In this document: in pieces, positions 19,870 through 29,832 of the stretch
How the letters are laid out: the number at the start of each line of letters is the position of its first letter
Numbering within the stretch: the first letter of the stretch is position 1
NCBI RefSeq assembly: GCF_001640025.1
Contig: NC_031674.1
Location: 992,001-1,056,000, forward strand
DNA: 64,000 nt
From: Sugiyamaella lignohabitans
Lineage: Eukaryota; Ascomycota; Dipodascomycetes; Dipodascales; Trichomonascaceae
Reading direction: 5' to 3'
Translations under genes and position numbers: made by a program
The notes under the pieces: generated by a model
Databases searched by the model: none
Told to the model about the DNA's origin: nothing
What the model saw: the letters and a program-made list of their open reading frames with translations, nothing else

Positions 19870-20748
19870 ATGACTAGTGCTGCTGCTTTGAAGACGTTTA
19901 CACTTTCCAATGGAATCAAAATCCCATCCATTGCTGCTGGGTTCGGCACTAAATGGGCCAGTAGGCATAGACCCGAACAGAAAGAAGACGAACTTGACCC
20001 TGGTGTGATCCAAGGAGTCAAAGATGCAATTGCAGCTGGAATCTATCATATTGATGGAGCTGAAGTTTATGGCACAGAAGGAGAAATTGGTGTGGCAATT
20101 TCTGAGTCTGGTGTTAAAAGAGAGGATCTTTATATCACCACTAAGATCATGAAGAATGTGACCGACCCCATTGCAGCTTTAAAGACGTCACTGACTAAAC
20201 TGAAAACTGACTATGTTGACTTGTACTTGATCCATGCACCCTTTTTTTTTGACAATCTTGAAGAAGTCTGGAAGGGTCTTGAAACTCTTCATAAAGAGGG
20301 AAAGGCAAAGTCAATTGGAGTTTCTAATTTCAAAGTGGAGCACCTCGAGAGAATCTTGAAAGTGGCTGAGATCAAGCCTGTTATCAATCAAATTGAATTC
20401 CATCCTTATCTACAAAACCAATCACCAGGAATTGTCGAGTTTTCTCAGAAACATGGTGTGCTCATTGAAGCATACTCACCTCTTGGACCAATTAAGGAAA
20501 AGGGTCCTTTAGATCCCATTCTTGAGGACTTGTCTAAGAAGTATTCAAAGACCCCTGCCCAAATTATCATCAGATGGACATTACAACGTAATGTTCTTCC
20601 AGTTACTGCTTCTGCCAAGCCTGACAGACTGAAGGAAGCAAATGAGGTATTCGACTTTACCCTCACCGAAGAAGAGGTATCAAAGATCACTGAAGTGGGC
20701 AATAGTCATGAAAAGAGATTTTTCTGGACTGATGGCAAATACTTTTAG
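19870..20748 (+). CDS. Aldo-keto reductase, YDL124W-like
   Basis: NADPH-dependent reductase of the AKR superfamily, 292 aa. The catalytic tetrad is visible: D62 and Y67 in HIDGAEVYG, K92 in TTKIM and H122 in YLIHAP. The stretches AKSIGVSNFKVEHLERILKVAE, PVINQIEFHPYLQNQSPGI and IEAYSPLGP closely resemble yeast YDL124W, an alpha-keto amide/ester reductase. ATG at 19870 is the first ATG; upstream in-frame codons lack one. It is convergent with the permease gene, with stops 90 bp apart and no repeat in between. Substrate in this yeast is not deducible. Confidence 0.88.
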   Translation: MTSAAALKTFTLSNGIKIPSIAAGFGTKWASRHRPEQKEDELDPGVIQGVKDAIAAGIYHIDGAEVYGTEGEIGVAISESGVKREDLYITTKIMKNVTDPIAALKTSLTKLKTDYVDLYLIHAPFFFDNLEEVWKGLETLHKEGKAKSIGVSNFKVEHLERILKVAEIKPVINQIEFHPYLQNQSPGIVEFSQKHGVLIEAYSPLGPIKEKGPLDPILEDLSKKYSKTPAQIIIRWTLQRNVLPVTASAKPDRLKEANEVFDFTLTEEEVSKITEVGNSHEKRFFWTDGKYF

Positions 20749-20838
20749 AGGAGCCTGAACTATTTCTACAACCTTTTCTTTAATAGAAGCTCATAACCAC
20801 AATAAACATTTATTAAATAAAAGCAACATAAATAATAT

Positions 20839-22503
20839 CTAAACCTTTTCCTGGGTATTCGTAACATAGCTGACCTTCTCAACAGTGTCTTCTTCAGAGT
20901 CATGGGAAGGATCTACTCCATAAATTATGCCATCAGCCAACATTGGTGCTGGGATAACAGTTTCCTTAGCAGGCCAGAAATAGCTGAGCAGGAAGTAAAC
21001 CAATGCAGTTGTATAGAAACCATAAAAGTAGTTGATGTCATAAACATGGAGAATACCACCGCTTATGTTAAGACCAGGACTAACAGCTTTTGCGAGCCCA
21101 GGAAGATTTGGTCCAAGTCCAATGAGGAATGATACCAAAGCTCTCCAATTCATACCATGCCAGTATTTATAAATTCCATCAGGATCATAGAGGGCAGCGA
21201 CATCAATGCACTTTCTCTTGACGAGCCAGAAATCTGTAGCCAACATAGCAGCAATTGGAGCAAGAAACACCGCCAATCCAGACATAAAAGTCAATAAAGA
21301 TTGAGCAGAGCTTATAATCTTCCAAGGTTGCATAATCCAACCTCCTATGACGGTAACGATGATAGCACCTCTTCTGATATTAATGTATTTGGGACACAGA
21401 CTGCTCAAGTCATTCGCAGCTGTAATGACATTGGCCGTAAGATTGGTACCTATTTGAGCAATAGCCCAAGAGAGACCAACGAAAAACATACCCGCTCTTC
21501 CACCAGGTCCAGTCCACTTCAATGGCAATTGAGTGGGATCCCAAATATATGTTCGGAAAATGACTCCACTGGCACTTGTGGCTAGAATTGCCATTGCTGC
21601 CAAGAAAAGACTGATCACTGGTAAGAACAATCCTTGCCACCACTGTCCTCTAGTGCCTCGCATGTATCTCGTGAAATCAGGGATATTAGTAGCCATAGTA
21701 GCCCAGCCTCCCGCACTAGACATCATACAATTTAGAATCAACCATGCCTTCTTCGAACCATGAACTTTAGGTTCTTGATGGAAAATGGCACCGGTATCTC
21801 CAGCAATTGAACACATTGCAGCTGCCACTCCAATGCAACAAAAGGTTACCATTATAGCTTTAAGAATGAAAAACCATTTGATTTTATGAGGTGAAATGAG
21901 CAGAATTGGAAGTTGGATAGACCAAAACAGGAACTGACATACCATTTGTTGAGTGGTGATGCCTACAGACTCGGGAATATGATTTGGAACATTCAGGAAT
22001 GAAGGCCAAATAGCAATAATACAGAGCATAAATGCCAAAGATCCCGAGTAAGTTTGAATAGAATGCCAAAAGAGTGCTGTAACCATTCTGACAATAACGG
22101 CGAATTTACCGAATCTATAACCAAATGCCGATCGAACTGCAATGGGGAAAGGAACATGAAGAAATGAACCAATAGCACCATTGAGCGTTAATGGGACAAC
22201 AATAATTAGCATACCAAAAGCATTACAAATCAAGGCTTCTCTCCAAGTCAAGCCCACAGCGATTACACTGGACGGTGATTCCCAACCTTGAATATTTAAT
22301 CCATCAGAGAACCAAAAACCTAGAACAGTCCAAGTAGTCCATGTACGTCTACTCAACGGAGTAACATCATTATCAATATTTGTCCATACTTTCTCAGGGG
22401 CCAGAGAAGAGGTTTGCTTTTCGAGCGCCCACTTTTTCTTACTAGTGGCATACTCTTTGACAGTACTGGCTGCCTTCGAAACTCTATTCCGTAGACCAGA
22501 CAT
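20839..22503 (-). CDS. NCS1-family nucleobase/allantoin permease
   Basis: The 554-aa polytopic plasma-membrane symporter has about 12 helices. Family features: an N-terminal cytosolic tail with NIDNDVTPLSRRTWTTWT, first helix WFSDGLNIQGW, then GAIGSFLHVPFPIAVRSAFGYRFG, and NIPDFTRYMRG after the middle helices. This is the Fur4/Dal4/Fui1-type NCS1 layout (uracil, allantoin, uridine and related compounds). The exact substrate cannot be read; the neighbouring nitrogen-catabolism genes favour a nitrogen source. Head-to-head with the zinc-cluster regulator across about 415 bp containing clustered GATAAG motifs. Confidence 0.88.
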   Translation of the reverse strand: MSGLRNRVSKAASTVKEYATSKKKWALEKQTSSLAPEKVWTNIDNDVTPLSRRTWTTWTVLGFWFSDGLNIQGWESPSSVIAVGLTWREALICNAFGMLIIVVPLTLNGAIGSFLHVPFPIAVRSAFGYRFGKFAVIVRMVTALFWHSIQTYSGSLAFMLCIIAIWPSFLNVPNHIPESVGITTQQMVCQFLFWSIQLPILLISPHKIKWFFILKAIMVTFCCIGVAAAMCSIAGDTGAIFHQEPKVHGSKKAWLILNCMMSSAGGWATMATNIPDFTRYMRGTRGQWWQGLFLPVISLFLAAMAILATSASGVIFRTYIWDPTQLPLKWTGPGGRAGMFFVGLSWAIAQIGTNLTANVITAANDLSSLCPKYINIRRGAIIVTVIGGWIMQPWKIISSAQSLLTFMSGLAVFLAPIAAMLATDFWLVKRKCIDVAALYDPDGIYKYWHGMNWRALVSFLIGLGPNLPGLAKAVSPGLNISGGILHVYDINYFYGFYTTALVYFLLSYFWPAKETVIPAPMLADGIIYGVDPSHDSEEDTVEKVSYVTNTQEKV

Positions 22504-22682
22504 TGCTAGTTATAATACTAATAGCGTTGAACAAAAACTTGATGCTTTTCTAAAAACCAGATCTACCGTTACAGAATCATCTTTATATATTTCTCTATCC
22601 AGATCTTCAGGTTCTAAAACCACAAGTTCTGTTTCTTCGCGTTATGTTGACTCGATACGATATGCATAGATATGCTGATCTT

Positions 22683-22756
22683 CTTATCGCTTATCTACTG
22701 GTTGTCGATCGTCGACATTTGATTGACCTGGAGATTGTTCTCCGCCGTACGATAAG
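22683..22756. promoter_or_regulatory. Cluster of three GATAAG sites
   Basis: CTTATC occurs at 22683-22688 and 22690-22695 and GATAAG at 22751-22756, in the divergent promoter of the NCS1 permease and the zinc-cluster regulator. GATAAG is the binding core of fungal GATA nitrogen-catabolite regulators. Occupancy is inference. Confidence 0.55.
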
Positions 22757-22765
22757 GTAACTGAC

Positions 22766-22800
22766 GCAACCGGGTTGCCTGAATAGGCAATCAGAACCCG
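22766..22800. promoter_or_regulatory. Nested inverted repeats (candidate operator)
   Basis: Three dyads overlap: GCAACC-G-GGTTGC (22766-22778), TTGCCT-GAAT-AGGCAA (22775-22790) and CGGGTT...AACCCG (22771-22800). Such nesting in a divergent promoter beside a zinc-cluster regulator suggests a binding site, possibly for that regulator. Confidence 0.4.
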
Positions 22801-22918
22801 TCTGATCGGAGCTGTCCGACGGATACATAAATACTCTATTTCCTGGGACATGCCCAGGAAACACTAATTCCCCAGAATTATTGCTCCTTTCAGTCAATCT
22901 AGAGTTATCTTGATTATA

Positions 22919-25123
22919 ATGATATCTGATCGCGGGTTCAGGCCGAAACGGGCTTGCGAGATTTGCAAGAAACGGAAAGTTCGATGCTTCTTATCAGACG
23001 CTAACGCTTCAATATGTCGGCTTTGCGAGTTATATGGCCGTAATTGTACTTTTGTTCAAAATAATTCCGCGGAGAGCAAAGTCGTTAAAGGTCGTATCCG
23101 TCAAAGTAAGACTAGCTCTATTCCTGGCTCTTCTATCTTATCATTAGGCGGAGTGACGAATGGCAAGGTTAATAATGTCATTGCCGAGGGCAAGATTGAT
23201 AGACAAGATGATTTCCAGGAATCAGATATCCAACCAGAGTCCAAGCCTGATGATGAACTACAAGCAATGCCTGTGGCAGTGGATTTATCAGCTGAGGCCA
23301 ATGTAGAGCCCATACCGGACAGTCCTCTTGACATTTTTCAAGGGTGGTTCATGAATAACTCAAATCCGTTTCCTGTTGGCCCTCTTGAGCATGTTCATGA
23401 TAGCCCTTACGACCTCAACGATGACCGTGAAACCGTGACCCTTCCAGATTATGATTGCCTCACCGAGTCTCAACTACATAAAACGTTGGGTTTACAGTGT
23501 AACAGATATATCTCTTATATTGGTTCTACCAGCCAGTTGGATTCCCTTCTACTTTCATTCTATGAGTACAACACCAATAACACTGCTAATTTTATTGAGG
23601 GGAGCACTAGGGTTCGTACAATTCGTAAAGTTCAACGCCTGTCAGAACCCACTCAAGAAAATTCCACTACTAAACTGCTTTTGGGAGAATGTGAAGCTTT
23701 CGTTCTGATTGAAGATCCTCGTCAGGAAGATATCACTGGGTCAGGATCCCCCAATTCGCGCTCTGGATGGGTTGCAATGTCTCCACGACGGACAGCAGAA
23801 GTAAAGCAAGTTCTTGAAATGACTGGAAATTTGGGACCCAAGTTGATGAGCTTATTCGTTAGGCATGTCCTGCCATGTTACCCAGTTATGCATAAAACAA
23901 CCTTGCTGGATAAGTACAACAGGAGCGTTTATGAGTTGTCGTCATCTATCTTGGGTGCTATATTCTATTTATCCATCAATTGGCTAGCTTATGACAGTGA
24001 GGTCTCATCGGATGTCCTACCACCGGGAGACAGAATGGACGAGGTGACCAAAGAGCATTATGCCAAAGAACTCCCAACTCCAACCATATCGACAGTTCAG
24101 GCTGGTCTCCTTTTTTTACAGCATGATATATATGCAAATGAGAAACCAGGTCAAGAGACCCCCTCATGGCATATTCTATCCCAGGTAGTTGGTGCTGCTT
24201 ATGAAGTCGGATTGCATCTTGATAGTACGAATTGGGATATCCCGTACTGGGAGAAAATTCTTCGAAAACGTCTTGGATGGGCAGTTTATGTTCAAGACAA
24301 GTGGACCGCTTTAATATCAGGACGGCCGTCTATGATCAATGAGGAAAACTGGACAGTTCCTGATATTGTAGCAGAGCGAGAGTTTACAGACTTATTTGTG
24401 GCAGAGGAAAATGAGGACGAAGCTTATGAACTGTCACAAATAACTGTCAATGTGACAAATAGTATTTTGCTCTTTTGCGAAATGGTAAAGTTATCAAAAA
24501 TTTTGTCTGACATGCTAAAAAATCTTTTTTCTTCTAAGCATTGGGCACAAACATACGATGAATCTAATATCGATCAAAAGATATTAAATGATTTGGAGTT
24601 AGTCAAAGGCTACCACCTTCAGCTACGAGAATGGTATAAGTCGATACCACAAAGACTAACCAATAGTCAGCTGCAGGATGGTGAACTATCTCCAGATGGA
24701 AATTTGCATATTGCTTTCTATGCAGCGGAATTGTCTCTATTTCGTCATCTTCTCAAGCTACTTGCCAGATCGAATTCTTCTGATTTGGTCACTCTTCGCC
24801 AATACGTTCACCAAGCATCTTGCGATCTTTGGATGGCAGCTATTGATACCGTAATCAATCTAAAATCTCAGCATCTCCAAACGTTTTGGTATTCATTTTC
24901 AAAATACAATTTGTCACAGTTTGTTACTTTTGGTTTTCTGCTGTTTGCTGTTTTAGAAGACATCAACGAAAAAAAGATGATTCTGAAAAAGATGGAAATT
25001 TATAGGTGGTCACTGGTACTATTTTCAAAGTCCGCCTCTTTCATGAAGCATGCGGTCTTCTGGATTGACCATTATTCGACAAGGCTGAAATCAGAAATCT
25101 CTAGGGTCAAGCAACCAAACTAA
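22919..25123 (+). CDS. Zn2Cys6 transcription factor, Dal81/TamA-like
   Basis: 734-aa regulator. The binuclear zinc cluster is at the extreme N-terminus with C13, C16, C23, C33, C36 and C43 (RACEICKKRKVRC...CRLCELYGRNC). A fungal_trans middle domain spans about residues 300-560, and its block RKRLGWAVYVQDKWTALISGRPSMI followed by WTVPD matches the Dal81/UGA35-TamA group, co-activators of allantoin, urea and GABA catabolic genes. ATG at 22919 is the first ATG. Head-to-head with the NCS1 permease; its stop is only 22 bp from the stop of the convergent hydrolase fusion gene. A role as local nitrogen regulator is inferred from family and neighbours. Confidence 0.85.
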   Translation: MISDRGFRPKRACEICKKRKVRCFLSDANASICRLCELYGRNCTFVQNNSAESKVVKGRIRQSKTSSIPGSSILSLGGVTNGKVNNVIAEGKIDRQDDFQESDIQPESKPDDELQAMPVAVDLSAEANVEPIPDSPLDIFQGWFMNNSNPFPVGPLEHVHDSPYDLNDDRETVTLPDYDCLTESQLHKTLGLQCNRYISYIGSTSQLDSLLLSFYEYNTNNTANFIEGSTRVRTIRKVQRLSEPTQENSTTKLLLGECEAFVLIEDPRQEDITGSGSPNSRSGWVAMSPRRTAEVKQVLEMTGNLGPKLMSLFVRHVLPCYPVMHKTTLLDKYNRSVYELSSSILGAIFYLSINWLAYDSEVSSDVLPPGDRMDEVTKEHYAKELPTPTISTVQAGLLFLQHDIYANEKPGQETPSWHILSQVVGAAYEVGLHLDSTNWDIPYWEKILRKRLGWAVYVQDKWTALISGRPSMINEENWTVPDIVAEREFTDLFVAEENEDEAYELSQITVNVTNSILLFCEMVKLSKILSDMLKNLFSSKHWAQTYDESNIDQKILNDLELVKGYHLQLREWYKSIPQRLTNSQLQDGELSPDGNLHIAFYAAELSLFRHLLKLLARSNSSDLVTLRQYVHQASCDLWMAAIDTVINLKSQHLQTFWYSFSKYNLSQFVTFGFLLFAVLEDINEKKMILKKMEIYRWSLVLFSKSASFMKHAVFWIDHYSTRLKSEISRVKQPN

Positions 25124-25145
25124 TTGTAATATATCTATTTATCTT

Positions 25146-27029
25146 CTATACCGATCTATCTTTAACAAGATATTGAACGAAATCTAGCATTTCCCAATCC
25201 ATCCCTGGTCGGGCTGCAACCGTGATAGACAGCTGTCCAAAGGCGGACAAGGTAATAGTAGGCAGGTTTAACGAGTTGAATGCAAAAACATTCCTTTTGG
25301 TAGAGATAGCCTCTTTTACTGACATGTTACCCGAACAGTTCCTATTGAATCCACTAGGAAGAGTTGAAGCTAGGAGAAAATGAGCCTTGTTCGGACCGAG
25401 GCTGTCTCTAAACCGTGTCTCTAGTAGTTGAGCCATGGAAACATTTGCAGAGACCTCCCACCCCGGGATTTCAAAGTCTTTAAGATAAGTTATTTCAAGC
25501 TCCGCGAAGGAGGCTTGTCCAACATGCATTTTTGACAGTTTTTCTTGGTTATGAAGTAATTCGATAGTAGAGACATACTTGTCCCATTTATCGAATCCAA
25601 TTTCAACTAGTGGGGATGAAGTCAACAGGCAAATTTCCTGAGCTAGCTCTTGAAAGTCGCTATGAAGCTCACCATCTGTCAATAGACCAATATTTATACC
25701 TCTGTCCGCAATGTGCCTGTAGTCAATTGGAGGTGTAGGGTAGTTGCCCATAGTGTCTAAACACACTAGGCGTACCCACAACTGGCGGATTATCGATAAA
25801 TCACAACTGATAATTGACAAATGAGAAGTACTCTGCTTGGACTGAAGCACTCCTCTGGGGGATGGTACAAATGAGTATACGCTCTTGTTATTGTAGCTAC
25901 TCGCCATTATATGGCTGCTTCCATCATAGTCAGTTGATATCACGAAAGAACACAGATCATGATCAAATACACTATCCAAGTTATTGTTGAATCCCGTTAC
26001 AGGATTGGACTCAGGAAGAGAGCCAATATGAATTGCACCAAGGTCAACAGCATGTTGGATTATCAATGAACTGACATCTCCCGTTGTGATGAATGGTACT
26101 CCATAGAGGGCTGGAGGATCGTCTTCCAACTTTTCTAGAGCATTTAGTTGTTGATTTATGTCCAAGTAAGAATTCAAAAGTAATCCGAGAGCATCATGGC
26201 TTTCCGATTTTTCTAAAATACTCCGAATGAAATCAGCCGGTTTAGTTTCGGTCTGGTAAGTTTGACTGAGCTTGGCATACGACAGTGGTCCAACATAATC
26301 TGGAATTGGCCTGTTGTAGAGCTCTAAGCTATCAATAAAATCGGTACTATTGGAGAGGTACCCGAACAAACCATCATAAGCACAGAAACCCTCTAGTGTC
26401 CACTTTTCAATATTAGGATCAAATCCACCAGTACAGTCTGCTAGTACGCAGCACTCGAACCCTCGGTCATTGGCCTCCCGAAACGTAGTGGCGACACAGC
26501 ACTCGGTTGTGACACCGGTTAATACTATGTGACTAATACCGGAAGCAGTTAAGATTTCATAAAAGTTTGTATTACAAAACGATCCTTTGGCAGGTTTATC
26601 GAGAACAATTTCATTCCGCAGTGGTTTCAAGTCGTCTATGATATCATGACCATATTCTCCTCGAACAAGTAAACGGCCCATAGGACCATTATCACCGATA
26701 CAGAGAGTGTGTTGAGAGGGGTTGCTTTCTTTCTGGCGTAGAAGTTTGGATGGTGGGCAATCTGGCAAGTCAGCTTCATGACCTTCTCTCGTGTGGATCA
26801 CCGTCACGCCAGATTTCCTTGACATTTCCAAGACAGATTTCAAAGGCCCAATAGACTCAGATACTTTTGCAAATATTTCCTTTGACGCACATTGGTAAGA
26901 TCCATATCCGCCCTGCTGGACAAAGTCCCGTTGCATATCAATAATTACCAGAGCCACTCTGCCCGAAGGGAGGAGAAATGGCTTAGGTCTGGCATTTATT
27001 ATGCTCGCTTCAGCTACAGTCGGAGTCAT
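25146..27029 (-). CDS. Isochorismatase-like hydrolase fused to degenerate amidase
   Basis: The 627-aa fusion has two parts. Residues 20-245 form an isochorismatase-like cysteine hydrolase with D31 (VIIDMQRDF), a Lys in LDKPAKGSF (K145 or K148) and nucleophile C178 in TGVTTECCVATTFREAND; the segments HTREGHEADLPDCPP and GPMGRLLVRGEYGHDI are of the biuret/triuret-hydrolase and RutB-like kind. Residues about 255-627 resemble an amidase-signature domain (YGVPFITTGDVSS; IHIGSLPESNP; C-terminal LNLPTITLSAFG) but the catalytic Lys of GVPxxxKD and the GSSGG block are missing, so this half is probably inactive or regulatory. Divergent from the amidase gene. A biuret/ureide substrate is inference. Confidence 0.8.
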   Translation of the reverse strand: MTPTVAEASIINARPKPFLLPSGRVALVIIDMQRDFVQQGGYGSYQCASKEIFAKVSESIGPLKSVLEMSRKSGVTVIHTREGHEADLPDCPPSKLLRQKESNPSQHTLCIGDNGPMGRLLVRGEYGHDIIDDLKPLRNEIVLDKPAKGSFCNTNFYEILTASGISHIVLTGVTTECCVATTFREANDRGFECCVLADCTGGFDPNIEKWTLEGFCAYDGLFGYLSNSTDFIDSLELYNRPIPDYVGPLSYAKLSQTYQTETKPADFIRSILEKSESHDALGLLLNSYLDINQQLNALEKLEDDPPALYGVPFITTGDVSSLIIQHAVDLGAIHIGSLPESNPVTGFNNNLDSVFDHDLCSFVISTDYDGSSHIMASSYNNKSVYSFVPSPRGVLQSKQSTSHLSIISCDLSIIRQLWVRLVCLDTMGNYPTPPIDYRHIADRGINIGLLTDGELHSDFQELAQEICLLTSSPLVEIGFDKWDKYVSTIELLHNQEKLSKMHVGQASFAELEITYLKDFEIPGWEVSANVSMAQLLETRFRDSLGPNKAHFLLASTLPSGFNRNCSGNMSVKEAISTKRNVFAFNSLNLPTITLSAFGQLSITVAARPGMDWEMLDFVQYLVKDRSV

Positions 27030-27160
27030 TTGTAGAAATATAGGTGCCCAGCAACTGTACCATAGACATCGATCAATATATATGTATAACAGAGTATTAT
27101 CATGTAAAAGAGTACTCAGCTGTCTAACTTTGGTCTTACTCCAGGTATTTCAATCGTGGG

Positions 27161-27174
27161 TTCCTAATTAGGAA
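27161..27174. promoter_or_regulatory. Perfect 14-bp palindrome TTCCTAATTAGGAA
   Basis: Located in the 358-bp divergent promoter between the hydrolase fusion and the amidase. Its CCT-N4-AGG core recurs in the dyad at 22775-22790 of the permease/regulator promoter. A GATAAG core (CTTATC, 27226-27231) lies nearby. Confidence 0.4.
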
Positions 27175-27387
27175 GTTAGCGGCCCGTCAAGATGATGCCC
27201 GTCGGAAAGGATCGCCAAATTTCATCTTATCAGAGCGACGATAAAGCAGTCCACTTCAAAAGGATGTCAGATTGTAGATCCGTAAAATCATGCATATGTG
27301 CTCAATCATATGAACTAGTGATTCATCATAAATAAAAGGTGAAAGACGGAACAGAACCATCCAATATACAAGAGTGTTACTGGAGAA

Positions 27388-29156
27388 ATGGTCGGCGATT
27401 ATAAATCAATCTCACAGCGTAAGATCCAGGAAAGGGATGCTAAAATCCCCGATGCTTGGAAACTGTCAAAGGTCCCAACTGGTGACAATTTGCTTCAAGT
27501 GCCGGAGACATGTGGTATTCTCACCCCACGAGAAATAGAAATAACTGGCACCTATGACTCGGTAGATTTACTCAAAAAGATTCATAGCGGTGAATTCACT
27601 GCGGAAGAAGTGACTATTGCCTTTTGTAAAAGAGCTAGCATAGCACAGCAGTTATTGAACTGTTTGACAGAAATACTCTTCGAAGAAGCCATAGCAGTCG
27701 CACAAAAGCAGGATGAATATTTCAAGAGAACAGGAGAAGTTGTTGGTCCTCTACATGGCCTCCCAATCAGTTTAAAAGATAGCATGAATATCAAAGGTGT
27801 TGATTCAAGTATTTCTATAACAGCTTTGGCCTTCCAACCTGAGAAAGAAGATTCAGGAGTAACAACAGCTTTGCTCAAAGCGGGTGCTATTATCTTTTGC
27901 AAAACGAATGTACCTCAGTCAATGATGGTTCTTGATACAGACAATTTCACGTTTGGCCGGTGTCGAAATCCACACTCGGAATTCATCACAGCAGCGGGAT
28001 CTTCTGGTGGAGCTGGTAAGTCAAATGTATTATAGAGCTATCTGTCAACATGACATACTAACTAGCTAGGTGCAATTGTGGCCATCAGGGGATCTTTGGT
28101 AGCCATGGCTACTGATATTGGTGGGTCCATTAGATTTCCAGCTTATGCAAATGGAGTATACGGATTCAAGCCATCTTCAGGGCGAGTACCTTATTACAAC
28201 ATTAAAGGCTACTGGCCTCCAGGTGAAGAATACAATGGGGTTTTGTGCGTGGCAGGGCCAATAGCTGTGTCTATGAGGGATTGTGAGTTGATTATCAAGG
28301 CAATTGCTGAAACTGAACCTTGGAAGTATGATCCCACCTGCATTTATTCACCGTGGCCCAAACAGAAGACGTTAGCCGCGGATGACAAAAGACCACTTTC
28401 AATTGGAGTTGTTCGAGGTCCGACAGCCGAACCTATTACTAGTATTTTGGCAGAAGCCTGTAAAAAGATTACAGATGCTGGACATGAACTTGTCGAGATG
28501 GAGATAATCAACGGCCCTGAAATGCTTGACCTGACCACTAAAATCTTCCAAGTAGATGGAGGGAAGTTCCTTGTAGATCTATGTTCGACCACGAACGAAC
28601 CATTGACAAAGACGGTCATAGACAATGGCTTGTATCCATGTGAACCAGCAGATTTGAGCCAATTCTTTGCATACTCACATAGGAGGATAGAACTTCAGAA
28701 GGCATGGGCAGAGTATTGGGAACAGAGTGCTGGAACTACAGCAAGTGGTAAGCCAGTCGATATTCTACTGATGCCAATTTCGCCATTTGTGCCTAGAGTC
28801 CGAGAGTTTCTATCTAGTCCATTTATCAATGTGTGGAACTTGTTAGACTATCCAGCTCTGACCTTCACTGCCGATAAAATAAACTTGTCAAAACACAAAG
28901 TTGAAATTCCACCTCCAAGCAACATTGGCGAAACAAATTCGGAGCAATACTGTAAGTATGATTCATCTTCCAACAAAAAAGAAATCTCACATTGAGTGAT
29001 TTCAGCATTCTAACAGCTTTACTAGATCCCAGCGATAGGAACAAGAACTACTATGAAGGATTCCCAATCGGACTGCAATTGGTTGGTAAACGATTACAGG
29101 AAGCAGATTTGTTTGAAGCTTGGCACAGATTAGCCGACACTCTTGGAGCATCTTAA
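27388..29156 (+). CDS. Amidase (acetamidase type)
   Basis: Amidase-signature hydrolase of 546 aa in three exons: 27388-28015, 28070-28951 and 29026-29156. Both introns have GTAAGT donors and CTAAC branch points, and each junction is phase 1. The catalytic triad region is intact: Lys in GLPISLKDSMNIKG, the Ser pair in AAGSSGGAGGAI (rebuilt by splicing intron 1) and TDIGGSIRFPAYANGVYGFKPS. The C-terminus YYEGFPIGLQLVGKRLQEADLF is typical of fungal AmdS/AMD2 enzymes, which release ammonia from carboxamides. The N-terminal RDAKIPDAWKL also fits that group. It is divergent from the hydrolase fusion. Exact substrate unknown. Confidence 0.92.
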
Positions 29157-29832
29157 TATATAAATATGTGAAAGATATATAAAGTGGTATAACCACATAA
29201 CTGAAATGATACAAATTGATTGATTATTGTATATCTGCCGCTTGTTGCTTGTTGCCTGAACTAGAACTATCTCGCCGAAATGCGGAGTACAAGTGCATTA
29301 TAGCTTGGAGATAATGCATACCGACCGACTATCGGCAACCATGCGAAGAAGGGTAAATTTCAGTGTGTTTCAAAACACACCCAACTTTTAAACAGATAAA
29401 GCCAGAATTGATAATAAATCAGTTATAAATATAAATCAGTCAGTCCTTATCACTAACCCAGGACCCCATTCAAGACCCAATTCAGGCGGTCATACGGCTC
29501 AATGACTCAGTTTGATGATCGTCAATATGCTGCAATGCAAGATATTTAAGTCTGGTATATAGTAAAAGCGAGATCGGACTTGCTTGATTGTGAACTTAAT
29601 TCGTGCTAACAATCAGCTGCTCCTTTGAAACTCTAACTATTAGTCAAACAGTTGAAGAAAAAAAGTGGTCGACTGAGACCTAGTACAATAAGCAGCTAAC
29701 TTACCGAATATTTGATTTTTGGAAAGAAAATTACACTATCTCTGGGCTTGAAATCAAGTCAAATCAAATCACATCAAATCTACAGTATCATTATCAGGAG
29801 GTGAAGAGTGAAGATATTGTCTCACCCTCAAA
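29157..29832. other. Intergenic region upstream of PKP2-like gene
   Basis: 676-bp AT-rich gap; no gene or hairpin repeat. A run of CAAAT/CAAATC units occurs at about 29758-29780. Confidence 0.4.
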
